Part shown: piece by piece, positions 52,901 through 64,000 of the stretch
Position numbering within the stretch: the first letter of the stretch is position 1
How the letters are laid out: each line of letters starts with the position of its first letter
Source: Cordia subcordata
Lineage: Eukaryota; Streptophyta; Magnoliopsida; Boraginales; Cordiaceae
Length of the DNA: 64,000 nt
Reading direction: 5' to 3'
Assembly (NCBI GenBank): GCA_028554755.1
Contig: JAPTOF010000021.1
Coordinates: forward strand, 6,549,001 to 6,613,000
Made by a program: the position numbers and the translations under genes
The notes under the pieces: generated by a model
The model's input: the letters and a program-made list of their open reading frames with translations, nothing else
What the model was told of the DNA's origin: nothing
Database searches by the model: none

Positions 52901-54538
52901 TGACAATTAGGATGTCTGCCCTAAAGACCATTTGTACATGGATATCGAACTAGACATTTAATTATTGTTTATAAGCATCTTTATATACATTTTCTCTGGT
53001 ATATTTGTGTGATATATTGTGTAAAGATCCAATGATAAATCCAATGAGTGAGGTTGGATGCACAATAAGTCCAAGTCTAGTTATGGATATATCATAAAAG
53101 ATGTCTGTAACTGGATGGTAGTGTTGGGTGCTCTACTGGGATAAGGGTATAGTAGGTGAGTCTCTTAATTGGGATGATCTACCTAAGGCATTGGAGGGTC
53201 TTTCTGGACTTCGTTCCTAGTATGTGTGTAACAGGACCATCACGACTTTATCTTCTAGAATCGTGACATCATATATAGAGGACAAGATACTCACTACTTT
53301 TAAGTGACCAATGCTCTTAATCTTGAGCACATATGGATGAACTGACAAAGTTAGGGTGCAGTACTTTGATATACCATGAGGAGAGGTCTTGTGTGATAAG
53401 ATTGTTTGCCTCGTACATTGAATATTGTATTCTAATCAATTGGAACATTCATATGCAACAACAGAGTCTATGTGCCCTTTGGATTTATCTTATTGGTTAT
53501 CATAAATCTAGATTTAGTGATATTACCCTTTAGGGGTATGTTAGTCATTTGGCTTGCAGGTCGCTCCCTAGATCAAGAGATTCATGACTAGTTGGTGACC
53601 ACTTCTTGGACTAGAGATTTCAAGGTTCTAGATATAGTCTTGGAGGTGATGGTACCTTTTGATCTGCCTTGACTACGAGTATACATAGAGGGTATTTTGG
53701 ATATTTCGCTCGATTGGTCCAAGATAGCGGTCACTTGATATGACTTGTTTCTGCTTAGCTAATAATTATCCTTAGAGTACGACTTTGGTCTTTTAATGGA
53801 AATAGGCTGAGGTCAAAATGGCCTTGATATGGCCAAAGTGGTGGCAAGGGCAATTTGGTCATTTTGGGAGCTAAGGGTAATTATGTCTTTTGGTCTTTTC
53901 ACCAATCGTGTTTCCAATTAGATGTAATTAATTGAGATCATCTAATTATGTGGATGCTCTATTGAGATATAAATTTAATGTAAAGTGAAAAAGGATTTGA
54001 TCCAAATTTTTTCTTACTAAATTTATGAGCATCTCAATAGGTCAAACAGGACCCACACAGAAATAGATATTATTCCTAGAACCTTACCCAATTAGGGTTG
54101 TCATAAACTATAAATAGTGAAATTATGGCAAGGCCCACTTGGGTCTCTTTGCAATTTTAGAATAAGTGTGTAGGAATTTTCATATAGCACACCTAGTACA
54201 CATACTACTCCACAGATCTTTATTCTTAGCTTTCCTAAGTGCTTGCCTACTATATAGCACTACACATCCAAGCTATTGGAAGGTGAACATAGTGAAGAAG
54301 ATCAATTAAGAGGCTGTTCGGTGGAGCGTTTGCAAAGTAAAGAGACTATCCACTCACATCTACTAGCTTTTGAAGGTATATCACTTCACCATTTGATTCT
54401 ATATTTAGATCATATTGTGCTTATATATGCAAATATGTTTTTTCATTGCTTTTTCTGCCACCATATTAAATTTACTTTTATTTTTAAAAAAACACGATAA
54501 TCTATGTGTCTATGGTGTAGCAATTTTTGGTCTTAACA
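52901..54538 (+). repeat. LTR (about 1.64 kb) followed by a PBS
   Basis: It starts TGACAATTAGGATGTCTGCC and ends GGTCTTAACA, immediately before the PBS TGGTATTAGAGC. The interior aligns with the solo LTR at 58964-60842: shared blocks include ACTCTTAATCTTGAGCA, ATATGGATGAACT and GGTCGCTCCCTAGATCAAGA. This is therefore a 5' LTR of an element whose internal part is not recognisable downstream. Confidence 0.75.
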
Positions 54539-54540
54539 AT

Positions 54541-54552
54541 TGGTATTAGAGC
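54541..54552 (+). other. Primer binding site (initiator tRNA-Met)
   Basis: TGGTATTAGAGC differs by one base from TGGTATCAGAGC and sits two bases after the LTR end. Confidence 0.8.
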
Positions 54553-56490
54553 ATAGGCTCTACTTGCACATATTTTTAAGCCAAGAACATGGTAATAAAT
54601 TTCATGAGGTGAAACAATCTTGTGGTTGGCAAGATTTATGTGTTTCTATGATGTATATGTTGTAGGCTAACCTTTGTGGTTGTAGCTTGTGTGTGATTTT
54701 GGTCCTAATCAATTAAGCAATTAAGTCGAGGGCACTTAATCCAGGGCAACAAACTAGATTCGAGCCCAGGTCATGAGCCATGTCTGTCTCCATCTCTTAC
54801 CATTAAGACATCCCCGGAAGACCATATAAGTTACAATTTCATAAATCATAAATTCCTAAATGTTCCTAAATTTCCTGCAAATCATAAATCATAAAAGTCC
54901 TAAAAGCCTATAAATCATAAATTTCTTAAATTCTTAAATTCCTAAAAATCATAAATATCCTATTTTCCTAAATTCCTATAATTATACATTCCTTAATTTT
55001 CTTAAAATCTAAAAGTCATTCAATTATTAATGATATAAAATAAAAAATTTAAAAATATAACAATTGCAGCATCTCACCAAAATAGTTTATATTTATAAGA
55101 ACAATATAAGAATCCGTATGTGTACATGTTTGTTTATACATATACATATACATAAGAATCTATAGTGTGCATATTTGTTTATACATATATATAATTGACT
55201 AAGCATATGTTAATGCATCCCATTATCGAGCTAAAAATTCTAACATGAAAATGGAAAAATACCAAAAGACAACAACAAACATCACCAAAAAAAAATTAAA
55301 GAAAAGAGAAGAAAAAGGACATCATACACAACAGCACGTCTCTCCCCCTCCTTTTCTCCCAACCCCCAACCACCACCGGGTTAACCCCATCCATTCACCA
55401 TTCCCAGCTTAGGTCACAATTATAAGCTCTAAGATACACACCATAGTCATGAAGTAAAAAAAAAAAAGCTTTCTTTTTTTCTTTCTTTACACATTAAAGT
55501 GTGTTCTTATTTATTCTTTAAGGTAACATGGGATCTATTACACTCTTCTTTACTTTCTTTCTTAGCTTTTAAAGTTTTATTCATGTTACGTGCTATACAT
55601 GGATGTGTTAAGTGATGTGTTGGTTTTATGTGTGTTTATGTATTGCTTTCTTATTCTTTTTTTGAGGTGTTTTGTGCTTCATTAGGTGTATTAGTATAGC
55701 ATTTAGTTTATACTAGTGCATATTAGGGTTTACGTGTTTACAGTTGAGCGTAGGATGTAAATGCTACACTAATGCATGCTTATTACTTGATTTAGGTGAG
55801 ATTTAAAGCAATGCTTAGAGCTCAAAAAGATGATGATTTGATGATCGAGCAAAGCTAGGCTTGATTTGGATGAGAAGAAATGAAGAAAAAGCTATTTGAA
55901 AGCTCCTGAAAGAAGAATGAAGCAACTAGGTGAAACCGAGCACAATTGGAGCAGAATTTAGAGCTTGCATCCATAGAGGGAAAAGAAAAAGTTTGGACAT
56001 GTTTATAGGGATGAAAAGATGAACAAAAATGACCTTAGAGGTGCCCAGAAGCGATACAAGGCCATTGAAAAAACCGTGCACGAATTGGAACTAAAATAAG
56101 AAAGTTATGAGCAAAACTGTTGAAAGCCAGTGGCACTGCTGTCTAGGGTCGGCCGACTGACCTTAGCTAGAATATAACATATTTTGGTCGGTATCACTTG
56201 ATTTTGGTTAGGAGACCGACCCAGCGACTGACTTTTGTAGTGGAAATGGCCTATTTAAGCCCATTTTGAGCTCATTTCATATCTCTCACCCCATATACAC
56301 ACCCCCATTTCCCTAAACCCTAAATCCACCTAAACCCACCTCATACATTCACTTCTAAATACATTTAGCACTTGGAATCAAGGATCTAAAAGGATCAAAC
56401 ATAAGATTTGGGCATAGCTCATGGATTGTAAAGCATGGCTATGGATAGAAGGGTATCTCTCTTTTGTCCTAAGTCTAATTATGTATGATT
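54553..56490. other. Non-coding stretch after the LTR/PBS
   Basis: No gag or pol motifs were recognised, so the element's body is lost or very decayed. From 54830 to 55020 short AAATCATAAATTCCTAAA-like units recur. The rest shows no coding signal. Confidence 0.5.
54830..55020. repeat. Short degenerate repeats (TCATAAATTCCTAAA-like)
   Basis: Imperfect short units with the words AATCATAAAT, TTCCTAAA and AAAGTCCTAAA recur over about 190 bp. Confidence 0.65.
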
Positions 56491-56731
56491 AGGGGCTCGT
56501 TTGGATGGACTCTATTCAAAAGCGTTTTTCTTAACAACTTTTGAAAAATAACTTTTTTTGAGAAGATGAAAATTTTGGCTTCTAAAAAAAATTGTATTTG
56601 AGCTTTTTTCAAAGTTTTAGCTTTTTCTGAAGCCAAATCAAATAGTTATTGCAAATTTAATGTAACTTTTTTTTAGGAAAAAAAGTACTTTTTCTTAAAG
56701 AAAAAAAAAAAACCAATACAAATAGGCCCTA
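56491..56731. mobile_element. MITE, copy B (same family as 755-990)
   Basis: It starts AGGGGCTCGTTTGGATGGAC and ends ACCAATACAAATAGGCCCTAG, forming imperfect inverted ends. The interior TATTTGAGCTTTTTTCAAAG and CAAATCAAATAGTTATTGCA match copy A closely. Non-coding, about 240 bp. Confidence 0.65.
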
Positions 56732-56812
56732 GAGATATGTAGGGTGATTATATCTTGTGCTGTAGATTGATTACTACTTTTTATTAATCGAAACTTGATG
56801 GATTATACACAC

Positions 56813-56845
<33 letters not shown>

Positions 56846-56860
56846 ATATATAATATATAT
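56813..56860. repeat. (AT)n microsatellite
   Basis: Interrupted AT runs, read directly. Confidence 0.85.
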
Positions 56861-56944
56861 GCTTGTGCTTAGGGTTACTATGGCAAATTTACATACGTGT
56901 CTCTAAGTTGCATTCTGGTTAATGTCGATCTCTGGATTTGCATA

Positions 56945-56945
<1 letters not shown>

Positions 56946-56990
<45 letters not shown>
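56946..56990. repeat. (TA)n microsatellite
   Basis: Uninterrupted TA run of about 45 bp. Confidence 0.9.
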
Positions 56991-56991
<1 letters not shown>

Positions 56992-57391
56992 TTATGGTTT
57001 TTAATGGCTATTTTACATACATGTCTATGCATTTGTGTGATGATTACATGAAGTGGGTATGCCTATATATATATTTATATATGTGTTAGCATACTTAATA
57101 GTATAAATAGCTTCTATTGCTTACATGTCGAGTGCTATAGCTTAAATTGGTGTAATCTAAGTATGTCTATATGCTTAGTAGTAGAATACTCCGAAATATT
57201 CTCGAATGCCATGCCCTAGATGTGTATGCTTTGCGCTCAAACGTTGGTTTCCGCTATGGTGATGAAATCGACGGTGCACAACCAGTAACTAACCTAGGTC
57301 GAGTGCCTTTCGACTTTAAATCCAAGCAATAGGTGTCCAGATAGGTTTAGTTGATCTTAGTTAACTTAGGAAAGCTAGTTAATCCATCCTA

Positions 57392-57670
57392 ACACCCTAG
57401 GTTTATAAGGACCACACTATAACTCTAAGTGGGCGATGCTTAGGGACGAACTTGCATCGAGTCTTAAGGATAGATTAGGGAACTAATTAGTGGACTAAGT
57501 GCTAGGGTTAGATCGATCTAATTCACCTAGAATCCTATTAGCTAGGCCTAATTCCTAAGTCATAAAGACCACGCCGTAGCTCTAGGAGTCGCCACCTAGG
57601 AACGGACCCACACTAAGACTTAGGGTACCAATTAGAAGACTAATTAGAGGTCTAGATTAGAGCATCTAAG
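57392..57670. repeat. Divergent tandem repeat, two units of about 130-160 bp
   Basis: Unit 1 (57392-57540) and unit 2 (57552-57670) share the order CCTA...TCATAAAGACCACnCnnTAnCTCTA...GnGATGC/CGCCAC...TAGGnACG...GAGTCTTAAGG or AAGACTTAGGG...ACTAATTAG. They are diverged but colinear. Confidence 0.55.
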
Positions 57671-58499
57671 TAATCTATCAAGCAACCCTAGAAAGATGTA
57701 GTAATCACGTATTTGCAAGACGTAATAACCCTAGTACCCATTTCTAATGTTTGACTCCCCTTAGATCGCTTGATTCCCTCGTCACATATACACACACACA
57801 TACACCACCTTTTGTTTCCTTGCTCCTAATTTAGGTTTATCTCTTCCGAACTCCCTTCAATCCCGAAAACCCAAAAACATCGTAGTTAAGACCCCAACAC
57901 AACTTTTTAGGACAAGTTTAGCTTAAGACACTACTCCTCGTAGATTCGACCTTGCACTTGCACACACTGTACTATAAACAACCTGTGAGCCTGTGGACTA
58001 TTTAGGCTTGTGCTCAGGAATAGCGATCATTAAGCTCCTATTTTGCTATTTTTTTTAAAATAAATTTCTTAGTATGCAAAGTTGTGGAGAAAATATATAG
58101 TAATAATAGAAGACTTTAACACCATAAATAGCTTCACCAACAAAGGCAATTTAAGGTGAGACAAACACATGATATTAATTACAAGAAATAGTTTATTAAT
58201 CATCAAGAAACAACCCATCTAATAGTTCACAGCAAAAATGCTATCTCCATGAAAAAATGAAGCATATAATGCCATACTGACGTCCTAAGTCATCATAATA
58301 AGCTTGCATGAGACGTCCCTTGCTATTTGGCTGCATTATTTTTTTTCTATAATTTTGGGACTGTATCAACATGTAAGCATACAAATTAAATATACATACT
58401 TCTTTTGTCTTTATATCTAAGAATTGTTTTAAACATGCCGACCATTTTGCAGCTTTTAACCCCAAGAACCACCTAACACACATAAGTTAAAGGCTTGCC

Positions 58500-61400
58500 A
58501 TATTTAGGTATGAGTTTTCTTTACTTACATGTTAGTGTGTTTTTTTGTTTCTCTTTTGTTTTGTTTTTTGCTTTTTTTTTAATGGTTGCCTTATCTTGTT
58601 AATATATGTTTCTTGTCATGGTAGTTGCTGTGTATTTGCTCTGTTACGCTTGCTTATGTAATTTTTGTAAAGTATAATCATAGCCTATGAAGCATAGACT
58701 CGATATGCGAAAAAGTGACGTGATACGGCGCTACACGACGATATGTATTTTTTCTAAAAATTAGGATACAACTCCTTGACTTAAGTTCCATAACATATAT
58801 TTAAATTTATTATATATAGTGAATAACTTTTTTATCATAAACTACATATACCTACCTATTGCCTATTGTTGAGCAAAGTAACAGATAAGTGGTTTTGAAA
58901 TTAGATAAGTTTTGAAAGATAAAATTTTATATAGGAATTACAGAAGGAAAAAAAAAAAGATGTTGTTAGGATTAGTATGCCCTAAAGCTCACTTGTATAT
59001 GACATTTTGGATGTTAAACAATGTATAATCATTTTGTTAAATGGCATTATGAGTTTCTTACATGTTATCTCTGGTACGTTTTATTGATGTATGCATAAAG
59101 GTCCTTTAACTTAAACTAATAACTTGAGTGTGCAGTGAGGCTAGACGTACAGTAGGTCCAAGTCTAAATTTAGTCGCGTCATAAATTGAGTCCGTAACCA
59201 AATGGTTGCGTTAGACACTCTACCGGGATAAGGTTATGTTGAGCAAGTCTCCTCGTTGAGGGTGATTTACCTAGGTCATTGAAGGACTTTTCGGATTTGT
59301 CTCGATAATACGTGTGTCACGTATTAGAAAGAACCATTGTGAGTATGTTTTCTAGAGATGTACTATCAAAGAAAGAAAACAAGATACTCACTACTACTAA
59401 GCGATCATTACTCTTAATCTTGAGCATATATGGATGAACTAATGAAGTTAGGGTTTGGTACTTTGACTGTGGGTGAGATCTTACTTTATTAGGGTCAACA
59501 GCCTTGTGTATTGAGTGCTAAGTTCTAATTAATTGGAACATGCATATGTAATATGGAATATATGTGCGCCCTTTGGGATTGTCCAAATTTATCATTCGAA
59601 TCTAGATCTAGTGATACTACATTTATGGGTGTATCGGTCATATGGCTTGAGGGTCGCTCCCTAGATCAAGAGATTTCATGACCAAGGATGGTTGGCAATA
59701 GGATAAGAAACCCAACCGAAAAAAGATGTAGCTAAGGAGGTAATAGTACACAAGCCAAAGGACCGGCATTTGTTGCGGGTATACATGGAGAGGCATTATG
59801 TGTGGTTGATTATTTAGTAGGTCAAAGACAAAGTTCACATTCTTTTGTGATAGGCTTTTGGGTAATAGCAATTATTCTTAGAGTACAACTTTGATCTTAT
59901 GGTGGAATAGATCGGAGTTAAAAATAATTGTTATGTCACCTAGATCGGGCAAGGACATTTTTTATTATTTTTGGAAGCCAAGGTTAATTGTGTCTTCTTG
60001 GTCCCTTCCCTAGTTAAAATCACTTTGAGAGAGTAATCTTGAAAGAGCAAATTCCATTTTGTGGTAGTAGCCTTATTGGGCCAAAGCTTGGAATTGGGTT
60101 TGGACATTCTTTAGAGTCCAAGATAACCTAATTGGGCTTGAATGGTTTCTTATTAGGCTTGGGCCTCCACATGGATTATAGACTATGTGTTGGGCTTAGA
60201 TTGTGGGCTTGGCCCAATCTTCCAAGACATGCGCTAGAAAGTTACTATATGAAGAATTCAAATTGTACAAATAACTTCCATGAGATGTCGCAAACATTTA
60301 CTATTAGGAAAAAGTTTCCCATATGGAAAGTTTACAAGGTTTAGGTGCCAAACTTTTTCTATAAATAGGAAAGATCCAAAATCATTCTAACATCCAAAAA
60401 GTTTTGTAGTCGATCTCTTCCATTTTGGCAAGAGAATACTATAACACATAGTATACACTTATTGTGTGGTTTTTGCTCTAAATTTTCAAGAGCACATTAT
60501 TTTGCTTCTTCCCACATAAGAGGATATTCTCTCAAGATAAATCTTTTTAATCATAGGGAAGAAGACTTGGGAGTTGCCTATTGCGACACCCTTATAGTAA
60601 AATTTTTTGTGGTCTTGTTCGTGAGCGGGAACAAAGCTTGTGATGGTTATAGTTCATCAAAGGCCCCACGCTTCAAGAGGTTAACTTTGCATATTTTTTC
60701 AAACACTAGTTTTGTTTTATATGTTCTTAACCATGTTCTTGTATGTGTTATGTGGTTATTTTATTTTCTTAGCATATTTTCTTAGTAAAATTTTTTAAAA
60801 TATGAACTAGGATAGACCAAATGTAATATTATCGATCCTACAGATATAATTAATCCAAATGTAAGGTGAAATAGAGAATTAAATAGGTTATTATTTAATA
60901 CAAATATAGGGTGAAATAGAGGGTAAAATAGATTAGCATAAAATATTAACTATTTATTATTTTAAAGATAATAGTTAAAATATTATAAAATTATATCTAG
61001 AAATATTTTATAACAAATATATTTAAAAGGTCGTATATTATATTTCTAAAGAATATTTATTCTTTACCTCTAAGTTATAGAGGTACATTTACATTAGAAA
61101 TGCAAATTTTATCACTTTAGTCATTACTAAGAAAGATTAAACATTGTTCGTCATTCGACAGACACATATTAGGAAAGTGTTAGGGAGTGTCAAGAGATAT
61201 GGGGAGAATGTCAAGAAAAATAAAAAAATTAAAATTATTGGACATGTGTCTGACACTTGTCGGGATAATATCAATGGCCAACACATGTTGGACACGGACA
61301 CGCAACCCTTCGAAAAGTTTCAGTGTTTCACAGATCATAGTGGTGCGAAAGGCAAATATGACATCAAAGATTGATTTTTTTCTTGTTGCATTCACATTAA

Positions 61401-62285
61401 TTTTGGCTATTACATACAATTGGTAGTAATTTTCAATAGAATTCATATGATTTTTTTTATTGTTGCAACATCTTTTTGGGTTATTTAATGAAATTATTAG
61501 AGATATTCTTTAGTTTTCACATTAATGTGAAATATATGTCAAAAAAATCGTTGTATCACATCAATTTTAATTCTAGAGTGAATTTAATTATTGTCTTCTG
61601 GACGTGAGTTCTTTGTCATCAAAAAAGGAAAAACTTCTAGTTAAAGATGAGCTAAGTGCATAATATTCATACGATAAACTAAGAAGAAATTGTGCAAAGA
61701 AACTTCCGAATTTCACTTTTGTCTCTCACATTTAATGACAATAACTATCGTTAATCAAATTTTGAATTCATGCAAATGAAGTTTTAGATTTTAGTTATAG
61801 AATTAAATTCAAAAAAGTAAGGCATTCATTTTTCATCAGATCATAGCTGCATATGGAAATATTAAAGACCAAACTTGTACAACAATTCTCTTCTTTTATT
61901 TTTTGGCTAAATATGGACAACAATCACACAAAAAACAATTTTCAAAGTGAAACTCTAGTTGTCCCATAGGCTTTACAATCTCATGTATTTCCACGAGGGG
62001 ACAACACAGAGAGTGTTTATGTGTGTCGATCAGTATATTTAGTGAAGAAAAAAATGCCAACCCAAACTATTGTAAGTAACGAACTTTTTCAAAATGATTT
62101 TTACTATTATCTTAGACATATATCAAGAATTTATACAATTTTCAGATGAAAGTACACATATATTCTAGTTCCACTTTTCTAAATAAAAATAAGACCTATG
62201 AATTATTTCTATTTAAATAATGCAATTAAATTGATTGCATTGGCGACTTTCATTTTGACAAAAAGTTGAAAAATATAGTGCACTT
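58500..62285. repeat. Tandem duplication copy 1 (interrupted by a solo LTR)
   Basis: 58500-58963 and 60843-62285 match 62286-64000 in order. Shared blocks include TTTCTTTACTTACATGTTAG, AAGTATAATCATAGCCTATG, TTGCCTATTGTTGAGCAAAG, TATTACTAAGAAAGATTAAA and GATGAGCTAAGTGCATAATA. Without the LTR the unit is about 1.9 kb. No coding region is supported, and its short frames are not conserved between copies. Confidence 0.88.
58964..60842. repeat. Solo LTR (1.88 kb) inside tandem copy 1
   Basis: It begins TGTTAGGATTAGTATGCCC and ends GATCCTACA. The flanks GATGT (58959-58963) and GATAT (60843-60847) match at four of five bases. The tandem partner has the uninterrupted site GATAG at about 62735-62745, confirming the insertion ends. 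Same family as the LTR at 52901-54538. No internal coding sequence, PBS or PPT. Confidence 0.85.
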
Positions 62286-64000
62286 ATATTTAGGTATGAT
62301 TTTTCTTTACTTACATGTTAGTGTGTTTTTTGGTTTTTCTTTTGTTTTTTGCTTTTTTTTTTATGGTTGTCTTATCTTGTTAATTTGTGCTTCCTATATT
62401 GATAGCTACTATGAATTTGCTCTGTTATGGGAGTTGCTTATGTAACTTTGGTAAAGTATAATCATAGCCTATGAAGCATAGAATCGATACTCGAACACGT
62501 GACATGGCACAATGCAACACGACAATACATATTTTTCTGAAAATTAGGATACAACACATTGACTTAAGTTCCATAACATATATTTAAATTTATTATATAT
62601 ACTAAATAAATTTTTTATCATAAACTAAATATATCGGCCTATTGCCTATTGTTGAGCAAAGTAATAGATAAGTAGTTTTGAAATTAGATAAGTTTTGAAA
62701 GATAAAATTTTATATAGGAATTACAAAAGGAAAAAAGAAGATAGAACTAATCCAAATGTAGGCTGAAATGGAGAATTAAATAGGTTATCATATAATACAA
62801 TTAGAGGGTGAAACAGAGGGTTAAATAGATTAGCATAAAATATTAACTACTTATTATTTTAAAGATGATAGTTCAAATATTATAAAATTATATTTAGAAA
62901 TATTCTATAACAAATATACTTAAAAGGTCATACACTATATTTCTAAAGAATATTTTATTCTTTACCTTTCACTTATAGAGGTACATTTTCATTAGAAATA
63001 CAAAATTTATCACTTTAGTTATTACTAAGAAAGATTAAACATTGTTAGCCATTTGGCAGACACATATTGGGAAAGTGTTAAGAAGTGCCGAAATGTGTCG
63101 GGAGAATGTCAAGAAAAATAAAAAATTAAAATTATTGAAAATTGTCAGGATAAAAAAATTAAAATTATTGAAAATGTATCAGAGAGTGTCGGGATAGTAT
63201 CGGTAACCAACACGTGTTGGACACAAACACATGACCCTTCAAAGAGTGTCGATGTTTCATAGATCATAGCAGTGCAAGAGGTGAATATAATATTAAAGAT
63301 TTTTTTTTCTTGTTGCATTCACATTAATTTTGGCTATTACATACAATTGGTAGTAATTTTCAATAGAATTCATATGATTCTTTTTTTTTTAATTGTTGCA
63401 ACATTTTTTTGGGTTATTTAATGAAATTAGCACAAATATTCTTTAGTTTTCACATTAATGTGAAATATGTGTAAAAAAAATCATTGTATCACATCAATTT
63501 TAATTCTAGAGTGAATTTAATTATAGTCTTTCTAGACGTGAGTTGTTTGTCATCAAAGAGGAAAAACTTCTAGTTAAAGATGAGCTAAGTGCATAATATT
63601 CACACGATAAACTAAGAAGAAATTGTGCAAAGAAACTTCCAAATTTCACTTTTGTCTCCCACATTTAATCACAATAACTATCGTTAATCAAATTTTGAGT
63701 CCATACAAATGATGTTTTAGATTTTAGTTAAAGAATTAAATTCCAAAAAGCAAGGCATTCATTTTTTATCAGATAATAGCTAGAAATGGCATTATTAAAG
63801 ACCAAACTTGTACAGTGATTCTCTTCTTTTGTTTTTTTTGCTAAATATGGACAACAATCCTTAATCACACAAAAAACAACTTTCAAGGTGAAACTCTAGT
63901 TGTCTTTTTCAATTTGAATTTTTCTTAGCCATACACTTTACCATCTCATGTATTGCCACGAAGAGATAACACAGACAGAGTGTTTAAATGTGTCTATGTA
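62286..64000. repeat. Tandem duplication copy 2 (runs off the window)
   Basis: It aligns to copy 1 from its first bases (TATTTAGGTATGA) through CCACGAAGAGATAACACAGA near 63957, which matches CCACGAGGGGACAACACAGA near 61992. It therefore continues past the window end by roughly 200-300 bp if complete. It carries no LTR insertion. Confidence 0.88.

Larger units (their letters stand above)
56732..58495. other. Non-coding region with AT tracts and a divergent tandem repeat
   Basis: AT microsatellites at 56813-56860 and 56946-56990, a divergent tandem repeat at 57392-57670, and near 57930-58020 a stretch (CTCGTAGATTCGACCTTGC) resembling the 3' part of some plant LTRs. No gene was recognised. An open frame at 58241-58483 (minus) resembles nothing known. 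Confidence 0.45.

Noticed and set aside
58964..60842. Idea that this LTR is the 3' partner of the LTR at 52901-54538
   Set aside because: The two are strongly diverged and differ in length, and this copy has its own near-matching 5-bp flanks and an empty site in the neighbouring tandem copy. It is a separate insertion.
61144..61426. Overlapping open frames on both strands
   Set aside because: They are not conserved in the tandem copy at 63050-63330, so selection on a protein is not supported.

Overview
This window is plant nuclear DNA, most likely from a eudicot. It is AT-rich, its two host genes have GT-AG introns, and it is crowded with LTR retrotransposons, LINE relics, MITEs and long AT or trinucleotide microsatellites. 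The species cannot be named from the sequence alone. Only two regions look like functioning host genes. All other recognisable coding sequence is transposon-derived and broken by stops or frameshifts.

Layout. 1-3370: gene-free DNA with a MITE and an inverted fragment of a long LTR. 3371-14374: a decayed Ty3/gypsy chromovirus-like element (Tekay/Del type, LTRs of about 3 kb) with PBS, gag, protease, RT-RNase H, integrase, PPT and 3' LTR. 14600-16960: a LINE reverse-transcriptase relic. 17112-18078: three MITE-like elements. 18446-26633 (minus): an intact seven-exon calcium-dependent protein kinase (CDPK), predicted 600 aa. 29160-33830 (minus): a LINE relic split by a compact non-autonomous LTR element (30003-33551) that keeps gag, protease and chromodomain but lacks RT, RNase H and integrase. 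34288-36283: two tandem copies of an LTR/PBS/gag-start module (minus). 36284-38145: a solo LTR. 38572-38925: a small CACTA element. 40598-43301 (plus): a three-exon LRR receptor-like kinase of the pollen receptor-like kinase (PRK, LRR-III) type, whose kinase domain lacks the catalytic HRD aspartate. 45540-52815: LTR-like sequence, a decayed gypsy element (minus) and an RT fragment of a different gypsy lineage (plus). 52901-54552: an LTR with PBS. 58500-64000: a segment of about 1.9 kb duplicated in tandem, with a solo LTR in the first copy only.

The two host genes are not visibly linked in function. CDPKs decode Ca2+ signals at membranes. PRK-type receptors act at the plasma membrane, often in pollen. 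No undescribed biological system was found. The most informative signals are transposon structures: the RT-less chromodomain element nested in a LINE with its target site intact, the solo LTR whose empty site survives in the neighbouring tandem copy, the rearranged 5' LTR, and the CACTA element with its target-site duplication.
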